A DNA stretch of 48,976 bases from an uncultured Lachnospiraceae bacterium (GTDB lineage: Bacteria; Bacillota; Clostridia; Lachnospirales; Lachnospiraceae): positions 1 to 48,976 of the forward strand of contig CANSTU010000017.1 of the NCBI GenBank assembly GCA_947650005.1. Direction: 5' to 3'. The translations under genes and the position numbers were made by a program. The notes below the pieces were generated by a model. The model searched no databases. It saw only the letters and a program-made list of their open reading frames with translations, and had not been told where the DNA came from. How positions within the stretch are numbered: the stretch's first letter is position 1; the number at the start of each line of letters is the position of its first letter. Shown piece by piece: positions 23,967-32,547 of this stretch.

Positions 23967-23998
23967 TTGTCCTCACATTCTGCCGTCCTGGAACGGCA
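23967..23998 (-). promoter_or_regulatory. Hairpin-SD element before the 53-residue gene
   Basis: TGCCGT and ACGGCA (23981-23998) pair around a 6-nt loop; AGAATGTGAGGACAA leads to the ATG. The spacer is nearly identical to that of kduD (AGAATGCGAGGAAAC). Confidence 0.7.
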
Positions 23999-24045
23999 CT
24001 CTATTTCAGGATTGAAAACCCCAGTTTTCCTTTGGGATTTCCGAT

Positions 24046-25350
24046 CTAATTTTCATTTTCAAGCCAATCCAACAGCTGTCCCGCCAGATACAGGGAGCCT
24101 GTCGCATATACCCTGTCCGTCTCTTGCTTCTCTTCTATTAGGAACCGGAACGCCTCCTCCGGGCTTTCATACAAGACAGCCTGTCCCTTGAACAGGGAAA
24201 CAACCTGACCGCCGGCCCGTGACCGGCTGCTTTCATTTTCTGCCACAACAATCCGTGAGAATAAGCCGCTTTCCAAAATCTGTGCAGCCATTTGCTCAGC
24301 CCTTTTATCGGAAACCACAGAGAAAAGAAGAAATCTCTTTCCGCAGCATCCGTCCGCCCGGACGCTCTCCAAAAATACCCTCACGCCGTCTTCATTGTGA
24401 GCGCCGTCAATCACCACTCCAGGCATAACTTCATCCATACGCCCTTCCCACTTGGCAGACGCCAATCCCTCCTCGATCATCTCACGGGAAAGCACAGGCT
24501 CGTAGAGATGGCCCAGAGCCTCCAAGGCGCGAACGGATAGGGCCGCATTTTCTTTCTGATAAATCGCCAGAGTATGCAGACAAACTCTAACATAACCATA
24601 ATACTCAGAGCGGAGGGAAAAATCAACGGTTTTATTATCGAAATTGAAAAAAAGAACGTCCTTTTCCGACACGCAGACGGCCTGCGCTCCCAATTGTTCC
24701 GTTTTTTCGACAATTACCCTATTTACTTCCGCTTCCTGCTCCCAAAAGACCACAGGAACACCCTTTTTGATGATACCGGCCTTCTCACCCGCGATCTCTG
24801 CTTTCGTGTTTCCCAAATATTCCATGTGGTCGAGGCCGATTCTTGTAATCACGCACACCGCCGGCGCCGAAATCACATTGGTGGCGTCTAACCTGCCTCC
24901 AAGCCCCGTTTCCAGAACGATGGCCTCTACGCCCTTTTCTTCAAACCAAAGCATTCCCAGGAAAAACAGGATTTCAAAAAAGGTGGGATGGTACTCCCCA
25001 TTTCCCTCTGTCTGCCGGAAACGTTCCAGCTCCTCCAGACATCTATTCAGGGTATGGGCGAATTCCTGTCTGCTGACCATTTTCCCATCCACCCGGATCC
25101 GTTCCCGGATGTCCACCAGGTGGGGGGAGGTGAAAAGCGCCGTCCGAATCCCTGCCCGGATCAGGACAGCATTTATATAGGAACAGACAGAACCTTTCCC
25201 GTTGGTACCCGCCACGTGGATGATCCTCGCCCGTTCTCCCGGGCAGCCCAGATATTCATAGAAACTGCGGGTAGCCTCCGGCGTATTTTTTTTCGTAAAT
25301 CTCGGGATTTGCAGCACATATTCCACCGCTTTTTCATATTCGTAATTCAT
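24046..25350 (-). CDS. folC: Folylpolyglutamate / dihydrofolate synthase
   Basis: The 434-residue ligase adds glutamate to folates. HVAGTNGKGSVCSYINAVL is the Mur-ligase P-loop, SPHLVDIRERIRVDG follows, and ETGLGGRLDATN is a FolC signature; the C-terminal domain carries GVVIDGAHNEDG. The ATG at 25350 gives the family N-terminus (MNYEYEKAVEYV) and follows GGGAGG. The frame is, however, open a further 54 codons to an ATG at 25512 that has its own hairpin-SD element, so an N-extended form is possible. It follows valS by about 210 nt. Confidence 0.93.
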   Translation of the reverse strand: MNYEYEKAVEYVLQIPRFTKKNTPEATRSFYEYLGCPGERARIIHVAGTNGKGSVCSYINAVLIRAGIRTALFTSPHLVDIRERIRVDGKMVSRQEFAHTLNRCLEELERFRQTEGNGEYHPTFFEILFFLGMLWFEEKGVEAIVLETGLGGRLDATNVISAPAVCVITRIGLDHMEYLGNTKAEIAGEKAGIIKKGVPVVFWEQEAEVNRVIVEKTEQLGAQAVCVSEKDVLFFNFDNKTVDFSLRSEYYGYVRVCLHTLAIYQKENAALSVRALEALGHLYEPVLSREMIEEGLASAKWEGRMDEVMPGVVIDGAHNEDGVRVFLESVRADGCCGKRFLLFSVVSDKRAEQMAAQILESGLFSRIVVAENESSRSRAGGQVVSLFKGQAVLYESPEEAFRFLIEEKQETDRVYATGSLYLAGQLLDWLENEN

Positions 25351-25512
25351 CTGCGTCTCCCTCCCTGAATCTTTTCCCAGGACAGACAATGTCCCGCCTT
25401 TTGCCGTATTTAGCGCGGAAGCCTCTTTGCATCCGAACGCCCATGATTTAGCGGCAGCCCGTTTGCTGCAAACACGCTGCCCGCTTTTTAACAGCAGACA
25501 GCGCATTCGCAT

Positions 25513-25542
25513 CTAAACTCCCGTCTGCCCGCTTTAGCGGGC
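25513..25542 (-). promoter_or_regulatory. Hairpin-SD element upstream of folC (alternative start)
   Basis: GCCCGC-TAAA-GCGGGC (25527-25542) ends 14 nt before an ATG at 25512, with AGACGGGAGTTTAG between. That ATG is in frame with folC, 54 codons ahead of the usual start. Confidence 0.7.
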
Positions 25543-25562
25543 ATTTCCATCAAGATCTCGTA

Positions 25563-28226
25563 CTATTTTTTTAAAGCGGCCAGCCGTTCCTGCACCTGTT
25601 CCATCATTTGTGTATATTTTTCCAGTTTCTCCTTCTCCTCCGCGATCTTGCTTTCCGGCGCCTTGGAGAGGAACCGTTCGTTTTTCAACATCCCATTCAC
25701 CCGGGCCAATTCCCCGGTCAGACGTTTCTCTTCCTTTTCCAGTCTGCCGATCTCTTGGGCGATATCCACCAGTTCGGCAAAGGGGATATACAGCGTCGCG
25801 CCTGCAATCACCACGGATACCGCGTCCTCCGCAATGCCCGTTTTATCCTTCTGCATGGTCACGTCGGAAGCGTTCGCCAAGGAAGCGAAAAACAGCTTTC
25901 CTTCCGTGAAGGTAGCTCTCATCTCCTCGCTTTCGCTCACCACGAACACATGGGGCTTTTTTCCGGGAGCAACGTTCATGGAGCTTCTCACGTTGCGGAT
26001 GCCCCGTACCGCCTCCTTGATGATATCGATGTCCTTCTCCTCCTTGGGGAAATTCCAGGCTTCCAGATAGATCGGCCAGCTGGAAATCATGATGGATTCC
26101 TCTTCCTCCTGAAGGGTACAGAAGATCTCCTCCGTCACAAAAGGCATGAAAGGATGAAGAAGCTTCAGAGCGGACAGGAGGACTGTTTTCAGCGTCCACA
26201 GAGCGGCGCCCTGGCTGGCCGCATCGTCCGTGTCATGGAGCCTAGGCTTCACCATCTCGATATACCAGTCGCAGAACTCATCCCATATGAAATCATACAC
26301 CTTCTGTACGGCAATGCCCAGTTCGAAGTTCTCCATATTGTCGGTCACTTCCCGCACCACCCCGTTCAGGCGGGAAAGGATCCATTTGTCTACGGGTTGA
26401 AGAGCTGTGGACGCGCCCGCCGGGATCTCCTTCCCTTCCATATTCATCTGGATGAATCGGGAAGCGTTCCAGACCTTGTTGGCGAAATTCCTGCTGGCCT
26501 CCACCCTTTCATAATAAAAACGCATATCGTTTCCCGGCGCATTTCCAGTGATCAGCGTCAGCCTCAGAGCGTCCGCTCCGTACTTATCGATGATCTCCAG
26601 CGGATCGATACCGTTCCCCAGGGATTTGGACATTTTGCGTCCCTGGGAATCCCGGATCAGCCCATGGAAGAGCACGGTGGAAAAAGGCTTCCTCCCCATC
26701 TGCTCATAGCCGGAGAAAATCATGCGGATGACCCAGAAGAAAATGATGTCATAGCCCGTCACCAACACATCTGTGGGATAAAAATAGTCCAGCTCTTCCG
26801 TCTGTTCCGGCCATCCCAGCGTGGAAAAAGGCCACAGGGCCGAGGAAAACCAGGTATCCAGCGTATCCGGATCCTGTTCCAAATGGATACACCCGCACTT
26901 CGGGCAAGCAGAGGGCGCCTGGGCGGCCACCACGGTTTCCCCGCATTTCTCGCAGTAATACGCAGGAATCCGATGTCCCCACCACAGCTGCCTGGAGATG
27001 CACCAGTCGCGGATATTGTCCGTCCAGTTGTAATAGATCTTCTCCATACGCTCCGGAATCAGGCGCACATCCTTCTTTTTCACGCCCTCCACGGCAGGCT
27101 TGATCAGTTCCTCCATCTTCACGAACCATTGCTTCTTCACGAGAGGCTCCACCGTGGTCTTGCAACGGTCATGGGTTCCCACATTATGGGCGTGGTCTTC
27201 GATCCTCACCAGCAGGCCCATTTCGTCCAGTTCCTTCACGATGGCCGCCCGCGCCGCATAACGCTCCATGCCCGCATACTTTCCGCCGTTTTCATTGATG
27301 GTGGCATCGTCGTTCATGATGTTGATTTCCGGCAGGTTATGGCGCTTGCCCACCTCAAAGTCGTTGGGGTCGTGGGCCGGGGTGATCTTCACCACGCCGG
27401 TTCCAAATTCCATATCCACATAGGAGTCCGCCACGATCGGAAGTTCCCGGTTCATAATGGGCAGAAGCACCTTTCTTCCCACCAGCCCCTGATATCTGGC
27501 GTCTTCCGGATGTACGGCCACTGCCGTATCCCCCAGCATGGTTTCCGGCCGGGTGGTGGCGAATTCCAGAAATTGTGTTGTGCTGGGCTGCCCGTTTTCA
27601 TCGATGAGCGGATATTTGATATGCCAGAAATGTCCCGCCTGCTCCTCGTAAACCACCTCCGCGTCGGAAATGGAAGTGTTGCACACCGGACACCAGTTGA
27701 CGATCCGGCTCCCCTTGTATACCCAGCCCTTTTCATGCATCTTGCAAAAAACTTCGGTTACCGCCCGGTTACATCCCTCATCCATGGTAAAGCGCTCCCT
27801 GTCCCAGTCACAGGAGGAGCCCATTTTCTTCAGCTGACCGGTGATCCGATCCCCGTACTCCTTCTTCCAGGCCCAGGCGCGCTCCAGGAATTTTTCCCTG
27901 CCCAGGTCGTGCTTATCGATGCCCTCTTCCTTCAGCTTTTCGATGATCTTTACTTCCGTGGCAATGCTGGCATGATCCGTGCCCGGCTGCCAGAGCGCGT
28001 TATAACCCTGCATCCTTTTAAAGCGAATCAGGATGTCCTGCATGGTATTGTCCAGGGCATGGCCCATATGGAGCTGCCCGGTGATGTTCGGAGGCGGCAT
28101 CACGATGGTGAAGGGCTTTCTGCTCCTGTCCACCTCGGCATGAAAATACTTCTTCGCCATCCACTTCTCGTACAATCGATCCTCAATGCCATGGGGATCA
28201 TAGGTCTTTGCCAATTCTCTGCTCAT
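25563..28226 (-). CDS. valS: Valyl-tRNA synthetase
   Basis: The 887-residue class I enzyme charges tRNA-Val. PPNITGQLHMGHAL is the HIGH motif, GRKMSKSLGNGIDPL the KMSKS motif; the editing domain lies near residues 190-340 and CEKCGET/CPKCG is a zinc knuckle. The C-terminus has the Val-tRNA-synthetase coiled coil (LEKEEKRLTGELARVNGML). AAGGAACGAAG precedes the ATG. Expression is controlled by a T-box leader with a consensus promoter. The antisense strand holds an accidental 899-codon frame. Confidence 0.97.
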   Translation of the reverse strand: MSRELAKTYDPHGIEDRLYEKWMAKKYFHAEVDRSRKPFTIVMPPPNITGQLHMGHALDNTMQDILIRFKRMQGYNALWQPGTDHASIATEVKIIEKLKEEGIDKHDLGREKFLERAWAWKKEYGDRITGQLKKMGSSCDWDRERFTMDEGCNRAVTEVFCKMHEKGWVYKGSRIVNWCPVCNTSISDAEVVYEEQAGHFWHIKYPLIDENGQPSTTQFLEFATTRPETMLGDTAVAVHPEDARYQGLVGRKVLLPIMNRELPIVADSYVDMEFGTGVVKITPAHDPNDFEVGKRHNLPEINIMNDDATINENGGKYAGMERYAARAAIVKELDEMGLLVRIEDHAHNVGTHDRCKTTVEPLVKKQWFVKMEELIKPAVEGVKKKDVRLIPERMEKIYYNWTDNIRDWCISRQLWWGHRIPAYYCEKCGETVVAAQAPSACPKCGCIHLEQDPDTLDTWFSSALWPFSTLGWPEQTEELDYFYPTDVLVTGYDIIFFWVIRMIFSGYEQMGRKPFSTVLFHGLIRDSQGRKMSKSLGNGIDPLEIIDKYGADALRLTLITGNAPGNDMRFYYERVEASRNFANKVWNASRFIQMNMEGKEIPAGASTALQPVDKWILSRLNGVVREVTDNMENFELGIAVQKVYDFIWDEFCDWYIEMVKPRLHDTDDAASQGAALWTLKTVLLSALKLLHPFMPFVTEEIFCTLQEEEESIMISSWPIYLEAWNFPKEEKDIDIIKEAVRGIRNVRSSMNVAPGKKPHVFVVSESEEMRATFTEGKLFFASLANASDVTMQKDKTGIAEDAVSVVIAGATLYIPFAELVDIAQEIGRLEKEEKRLTGELARVNGMLKNERFLSKAPESKIAEEKEKLEKYTQMMEQVQERLAALKK

Positions 28227-28255
28227 CTTCGTTCCTTTCTGCCGCCAATGACGGC
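28227..28255 (-). promoter_or_regulatory. Hairpin-SD element before valS
   Basis: GCCGTC-ATT-GGCGGC (28241-28255, one T-G pair) ends 14 nt before the ATG; AGAAAGGAACGAAG lies between. The element therefore coexists with a T-box on the same leader. Confidence 0.62.
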
Positions 28256-28390
28256 TCTTGCATTAAGAGGAAGTCTATGCCGCATGGTGGCGCAAATCCC
28301 AGAATAGAGAACCGGCAAAGCCGATTCCTGTAAAAAGACTTCCGTTTTTCAGAATTTAATTCATCAAACGCCAATCTTTCCGAAAGGGAT

Positions 28391-28780
28391 AAAAAAACGC
28401 CCTATGCCCGTGCGGGCAAAGGGCGCCTATGCGCTGTACCACCTTTATTTACCGTAATTGCCATGACTTTTCCGGCTTCCTTACGGCCTCATTGCGACTC
28501 CCATCAGAGTCTCATCCTTTAACGGGGATGGGGCGTGAAGATTTACTAAAGATCATGGAAGATAGCCTGTTAATCGGCTTCCTGACCCGTTCAACCCTCC
28601 GACTCCAAAGCTACCTTCCGCACATCCCGGAAAACATCCATCCCGGATCTTCTCCTGCTTCCGGACAGCCTTTCAGCCGATGGGCCGTCCTCTCTGATGA
28701 AGGGGGTGTGCATACTCCTCTTTTTCATCGTCTTTTCCTGATTTAGGAAGTACGATTACAATCGCCTTCCCTTTTATCTG
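28391..28780 (-). promoter_or_regulatory. T-box riboswitch of valS
   Basis: On the minus strand the antiterminator motif GGTGGTACAGCGC (28431-28443) is followed by a terminator stem (28398-28410 with 28413-28425, one mismatch) and a T7 run at 28391-28397. Upstream, an AGAGAGGACGG segment and a 200-nt structured region fit stem I. Uncharged tRNA-Val would stabilise the antiterminator. Specificity for Val is taken from the gene; I could not place the specifier codon with confidence. Confidence 0.88.
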
Positions 28781-28786
28781 ACTCTT

Positions 28787-28815
28787 ACTATAGGGAATGT
28801 CAAGCTGTTTGTCAA
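28787..28815 (-). promoter_or_regulatory. Promoter of the valS leader
   Basis: Minus strand: -35 TTGACA (28810-28815), 17-bp spacer, -10 TATAGT (28787-28792). Transcription should begin near 28780. Confidence 0.88.
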
Positions 28816-28863
28816 GGGAAACTTTCAGATGCGAATAACCTGTCATAAATTAATCTGTTCATT

Positions 28864-29650
28864 TTATTTATCCTTCATTTTCATAAGCAGCAAAATTTTA
28901 ACGCCGCGAAAAATGAGGTTGAACAGGGCTTCCGCCGTCCATTTGCTGTCATGGAAAAAGCGCAGGTTATCCGGGCAGTCCACTGTCACAGAAATTTCCT
29001 TTTTCTCCGCTGCATATACAATACCGCTGCAGGCCATCGCCAGAGTGTCAATCAGAGGGCCATCTTTCTTTTCCAAGCGGATCGTCCCGATTTCCAGGCG
29101 GGATGTTCTCACAAGGGATTGAAAAAAATTCCAACTTGTCGGTCTGACTTCGGATACCCTGCAGGAACTCCTGCCGTTCCTGCTCCGTGACAGGCTTGGC
29201 CAGCAGTGTGTCCGCCACCATTTTCAGGTTGCTTACCGGCGTTTTCACCTGATGGGAAACATCAGATACCAGCATCTGAAGCTCCTGGCGTTCCTCATCC
29301 ACCTTTCGCCGGTTTTCCTGCATGATACCATACATCCGAAAGAGATTGTGGCTGATGCGGGCAAAGAGCGTTTCGCTGTCCGCAGCACGCACAGGTTCTT
29401 CGCTTCCGCTTATCATCTGGTCCATTGTCCGGCACAGATCTTTAGTGAATACAGAGAGCCGTTTACTGAAGAAAAGCGTCAAAAGAAACAGCCAGATAAG
29501 GGCGCAGCCTGTCAGCAATATGTTGCTGATCAGTATCCACAGTTCGCCCGTCATGGCAAAGAGAATGGCACAGATGGTCAGCATGGAAACTGCCGCACCG
29601 CCGCAGGCCAGCAAGAATACCCCCTTCACAGAGATCCGCCCCAGACTCAT
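28864..29650 (-). pseudogene. Sensor histidine kinase, frameshifted and truncated
   Basis: The N-terminal part (29650 to about 29115) has two membrane helices, a HAMP-like linker and the H box VSDVSHQVKTPVSNLKMVADTL. At a run of seven T on the coding strand (29122-29128) the frame breaks; one T fewer would continue as KLEFFQSLVRTSRLEIGTIRL, and the rest is open in the other frame to 28864. That part ends after FNLIFRGVKILLL, without the N-box Asn of the usual NLxxNAVKYT and without the G boxes, so ATP binding is lost. The start ATG overlaps the response regulator stop (ATGA). Either a dead gene or a homopolymer error plus a real 3' deletion. Confidence 0.78.
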
Positions 29651-30336
29651 TTCCTCTCCCCTCCCATCCATTGGTATCCGATCCCATAAATCGTCTTAAT
29701 ATAAGTATCGCCGTCCGCCTCAATCTTACTTCGGATGCGGCTGATGGATGTTGTTAAGGTGTGTTCGTCCACATAATTTCCTTCCGCATCCCACAGCTTT
29801 TCCAAAAGCCGCCGCCTAGTCAAGACCTGCTTTGGATTTTTGCAGAACAGGTACAGCATCTTATACTCCATCGGGGAAAGGGTAACCGGCTTTCCATTCA
29901 GAGAAGCGGCCTGCTCCGAAAAATTCAGGAACAGCCTGCTGTCATCATAAAGCTCTTTTGCCCGCCCTTGGTGTTCCAGCATAGCGAACATTGCACGTAT
30001 TTTCCGCAGCAGAGCCCCTATGGAAAAGGGCTTGGTAATATAATCTATCGCACCGACTTCATAGCCGCGTATCTGGTCGCTCTCCTGGTCATTGGCAGTC
30101 AGGAAAATGACCAGAGTGTCGGGATTTTCCGGCTTTATGAGTCTGCACAGATCATAGCCGCTTCCATCCGGCAGATTGATGTCCAGAAGCGCCAGGTCAT
30201 ATTCCGTCCGAGCCAGCAAATCGGCGGCTGTATCCGCATTCAGGGCCGATGTGGTATCGTAGCCCTCCAAGGTCAGGTTGTAGGTCAGTGTTTTATTCAG
30301 AAGGGCATCGTCCTCTACCAGCAAAATTTTCTTCAT
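29647..30336 (-). CDS. OmpR-family response regulator
   Basis: The 229-residue protein has a receiver domain with the phospho-acceptor Asp in LALLDINLPDGSG near residue 53, the Thr of FLTAND and the Lys of TKPFS, and a winged-helix output domain (LSPMEYKMLYLFCKNPKQVLTRRRLLEKLW...RIRSKIE...YIKTIYGIGYQW). AAAGGAG precedes the ATG. Its cognate kinase directly downstream is broken, so phosphorylation may come from elsewhere. The ABC transporter upstream on the same strand is a likely but unproven target. Confidence 0.93.
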   Translation of the reverse strand: MKKILLVEDDALLNKTLTYNLTLEGYDTTSALNADTAADLLARTEYDLALLDINLPDGSGYDLCRLIKPENPDTLVIFLTANDQESDQIRGYEVGAIDYITKPFSIGALLRKIRAMFAMLEHQGRAKELYDDSRLFLNFSEQAASLNGKPVTLSPMEYKMLYLFCKNPKQVLTRRRLLEKLWDAEGNYVDEHTLTTSISRIRSKIEADGDTYIKTIYGIGYQWMGGERK

Positions 30337-30355
30337 GGCCAGTCTCCTTTATGTT

Positions 30356-30397
30356 TCTATAGGGAACAGCAGCTTTTTGCCGTTCCCCATAGTATAA
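30356..30397 (-). promoter_or_regulatory. Inverted repeat before the response regulator
   Basis: CTATGGGGAACGGC and a complementary GCTGTTCCCTATAG arm flank an A-rich loop. It could be an operator or a leader hairpin; a TATACT box overlaps its upstream edge. Confidence 0.45.
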
Positions 30398-30540
30398 CGG
30401 GCAAATGTCCGCGAAATGTTACAACAGACAGCTTTTTTCATCATATGGCCTGGTCTCTTTCAGGATATTTCCCCGTCACAACCTCAGAAATATTTTACTG
30501 GGATATGGCCAGCCATTCACCCCCTTTGTTTTCAATCTAA

Positions 30541-30606
30541 CCTCCCTGCCCGCTTTAGCAGGCTTAAATTCACGGTTGAAAAATGGCCGGATGCCATTTT
30601 TCAACC
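30541..30606 (-). repeat. Hairpin-SD unit between the ABC permease and the response regulator
   Basis: A perfect 14-bp stem, GGTTGAAAAATGGC (30574-30587) with its complement at 30593-30606, precedes GCCTGC-TAAA-GCGGGC (30548-30563) and GGGAGGTTAGA. The order is that of one array unit. No gene starts right after it; a TTG frame of 18 codons is the only candidate. Confidence 0.65.
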
Positions 30607-30614
30607 TATATCCA

Positions 30615-31244
30615 TCAAGTAATATCCCGTCTCTGGTATACCTTTACCGCAATCCTATATGCGACAATAAACCAGATAGCAGAAATTACAAGTACAAGAT
30701 TAAAGGCCAAAAGGATTCTATCTTTTACAGGAATAAATAGATTTGTAAGTAACACAAGCCCCGCAATGATTCCTGTTGACGCCATAAAAGACATCATAAA
30801 GACAATCTGCGACTTTTCTGGGTCGAATAAGTACGCACATGGCAGGCTGATACCGCCTGCCAGCAGGGTGGCGCTTATGCCGATAGAGCCATACAGGTAT
30901 AAAGAGGGAAGCGTGACATCCACACCGAAACAGGCAAGAATAATGCAGGGAATAAGCGCTGTAATCATTCCCAGTACGGCAAGCAGGACATAAAGCAAAA
31001 ACTTCTCACCAATAATCTGGTTTCTCGATACCGGCATGGTAAGGACATTTTTATTCCATTTGGAAGCCGCATCACTGGTAATACTGATAAAGGCTGCTGT
31101 TGTGGAGGCAGCCGGGGCTAAAACCAGAAGCGCGCTGGTTTCAAGTAAAAATGATAATCCCAACCCCAACACGATCAGGCTTACAATGGTTACAAGGATA
31201 TTGCTCCTGGCAATATAGAGGTCTTTCACTAAAACGCCTTTCAT
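30615..31244 (-). CDS. ABC-2 type transporter permease
   Basis: The 209-residue protein has about six membrane helices and the family opening MKGVLVKDLYIARSN followed by a conserved helix pair; it resembles the short ABC-2 permeases that pair with YtrB/PmtA-like ATPases. It overlaps the ATPase gene by 4 bp (ATGA type). Substrate is unknown; related systems export peptides or respond to cell-wall antibiotics. GntR control and a nearby two-component system fit a peptide-stress role. Confidence 0.82.
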   Translation of the reverse strand: MKGVLVKDLYIARSNILVTIVSLIVLGLGLSFLLETSALLVLAPAASTTAAFISITSDAASKWNKNVLTMPVSRNQIIGEKFLLYVLLAVLGMITALIPCIILACFGVDVTLPSLYLYGSIGISATLLAGGISLPCAYLFDPEKSQIVFMMSFMASTGIIAGLVLLTNLFIPVKDRILLAFNLVLVISAIWFIVAYRIAVKVYQRRDIT

Positions 31245-32095
31245 CCCTTCTCCCCCTTTACATACAGCAGCATAATTTCATCAATCGTTGCCGGAACCAC
31301 CATGGCTTTCGGATATTTTTTCTGCATCTTCTCCCTGTCTGAAACCAGAATCTGCCATTCATAGTCCATTTTACGGGATGCAATAACATCGGATCTATCC
31401 AGCGCGTCAAATTGTGCTGCGCCGCACTTGATGATACCGTACTGCTCGGTCAGTTCATCTTTGGGCTTCCCAAAGACCACTTTTCCTTCATGGATAAATA
31501 CGATATAATCGGCAATCTTCTCCAGATCGCTCGTAATGTGGGAAGATACCAGTATGGAATGCTCCTCGTCCTGCACAAAATCCAAAAGCATATCCAGAAT
31601 ATCATCCCGGATGACCGGGTCCAACCCACTAGTAGCTTCATCCAAAATCAACAGTCTGGAATGATGGGAAAATGCAGCACAGATGGCCAGCTTCATCTTC
31701 ATTCCTTTTGAAAACTGTTTAATCTGCTTATCGGACGGCAGAGAGAACTGTTTCAACAGGCCAAAATATGCCTTTTCGTCCCAGGATCTGTAAATGTTTT
31801 TCATAACCCGGTTCAGTTTCCGGGGAGAAAGGATCTCAGGATAATTGCTGCCATCGAATACGACACCGATCTGTTCTTTGATATCCCCATCTAGTTCTTC
31901 TCTCCCCAAAATTGAGACGGCACCGTCTTCTTTTTGAATCAGCCCTAAAGCGGCATTGATTGTTGTGCTTTTTCCTGCTCCGTTTTCTCCGATCAGCCCG
32001 ACAATGGAACCGCTGGGAACGGTGAATGAAACATGATCCAAAACAAAATCCTTATAAGTCTTGGTAAGCCCTGACACCATCAAAGCATTTGCCAT
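31241..32095 (-). CDS. ABC transporter ATP-binding protein
   Basis: The 284-residue ATPase has Walker A GENGAGKST, a signature loop FSKGMKMKLAI in place of the usual LSGGQ, Walker B RLLILDEATSGLDP and the H-loop VSSHI. The FSKGM form is typical of the YtrB/EcsA-like exporters. It lies 2 bp after the GntR gene and overlaps the permease, forming a three-gene operon. Confidence 0.92.
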   Translation of the reverse strand: MANALMVSGLTKTYKDFVLDHVSFTVPSGSIVGLIGENGAGKSTTINAALGLIQKEDGAVSILGREELDGDIKEQIGVVFDGSNYPEILSPRKLNRVMKNIYRSWDEKAYFGLLKQFSLPSDKQIKQFSKGMKMKLAICAAFSHHSRLLILDEATSGLDPVIRDDILDMLLDFVQDEEHSILVSSHITSDLEKIADYIVFIHEGKVVFGKPKDELTEQYGIIKCGAAQFDALDRSDVIASRKMDYEWQILVSDREKMQKKYPKAMVVPATIDEIMLLYVKGEKG

Positions 32096-32097
32096 CG

Positions 32098-32472
32098 CTA
32101 ATCCTCCTCATACAGCAGCGTTAATAAGCTAATTAATTTATCGAGCGGTATTCCGCTGGTGCGGGCTATTTCTATCGCATCATTAAAACAGCCCTCTATC
32201 TTTTTTTGCTGCTCCTCCAAATAGAAATCCTGGTTTTGGGCTGATACATAGCAGCCCTTCCCAGCCGTTGTTTCAATAAAGCCATCTGCCTGCAGGATGT
32301 CATACGCCTTTTGCACGGTCAAAACACTGATCTGCAGCGATTTTGCAAGGGAACGGATAGAAGGAAGCGCTTCTCCTGATTTCAGTTCGCCTCCCATAAT
32401 CTGCGCTTTCATCTGCGACACAATCTGCTCATACAGAGGCCGACTCGCCTTATTACTTACGACAATTTCCAA
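32098..32472 (-). CDS. GntR family (YtrA-type) repressor
   Basis: The 124-residue protein has a winged helix (PLYEQIVSQMKAQIMGGELKSGEALPSIRSLAKSLQISVLTVQKAYDILQADGFIETTAGKGCYV) and the short C-terminal helix pair of the YtrA subfamily rather than a ligand domain. The start is probably the TTG at 32472, which gives the family N-terminus (EIVVSNKASRPLYEQIV); a second TTG at 32514 lies inside the operator. YtrA-type regulators repress their own ABC operon. Confidence 0.88.
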   Translation of the reverse strand: MEIVVSNKASRPLYEQIVSQMKAQIMGGELKSGEALPSIRSLAKSLQISVLTVQKAYDILQADGFIETTAGKGCYVSAQNQDFYLEEQQKKIEGCFNDAIEIARTSGIPLDKLISLLTLLYEED

Positions 32473-32496
32473 ACCGTCACCGCCTTCCTGTCTTTT

Positions 32497-32547
32497 ACTG
32501 TATTGCTTTAACAAATACAGTATAATACATTAACATGCAGCTGTCAA
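32497..32547 (-). promoter_or_regulatory. GntR-ABC operon promoter and operator
   Basis: Minus strand: -35 TTGACA (32542-32547), 17-bp spacer, -10 TATACT (32519-32524). ACTGTATT and AATACAGT (32497-32504 and 32514-32521) form a perfect 8-bp inverted repeat with a 9-bp gap, overlapping the -10 box and the start site, where an autorepressor would bind. Confidence 0.88.

Noticed and set aside
25608-28307. 899-codon open frame on the plus strand
   Set aside because: It is exactly antisense to valS, starts and ends with it, and its protein is His/Leu/Pro-rich without family features. GC-biased third positions in valS produce it. Similar antisense frames over GH88, kduI, GH10 and the FAD gene were left out for the same reason.
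28429-28746. 105-codon plus-strand frame
   Set aside because: It is the complement of the T-box leader; no ribosome site or homology.
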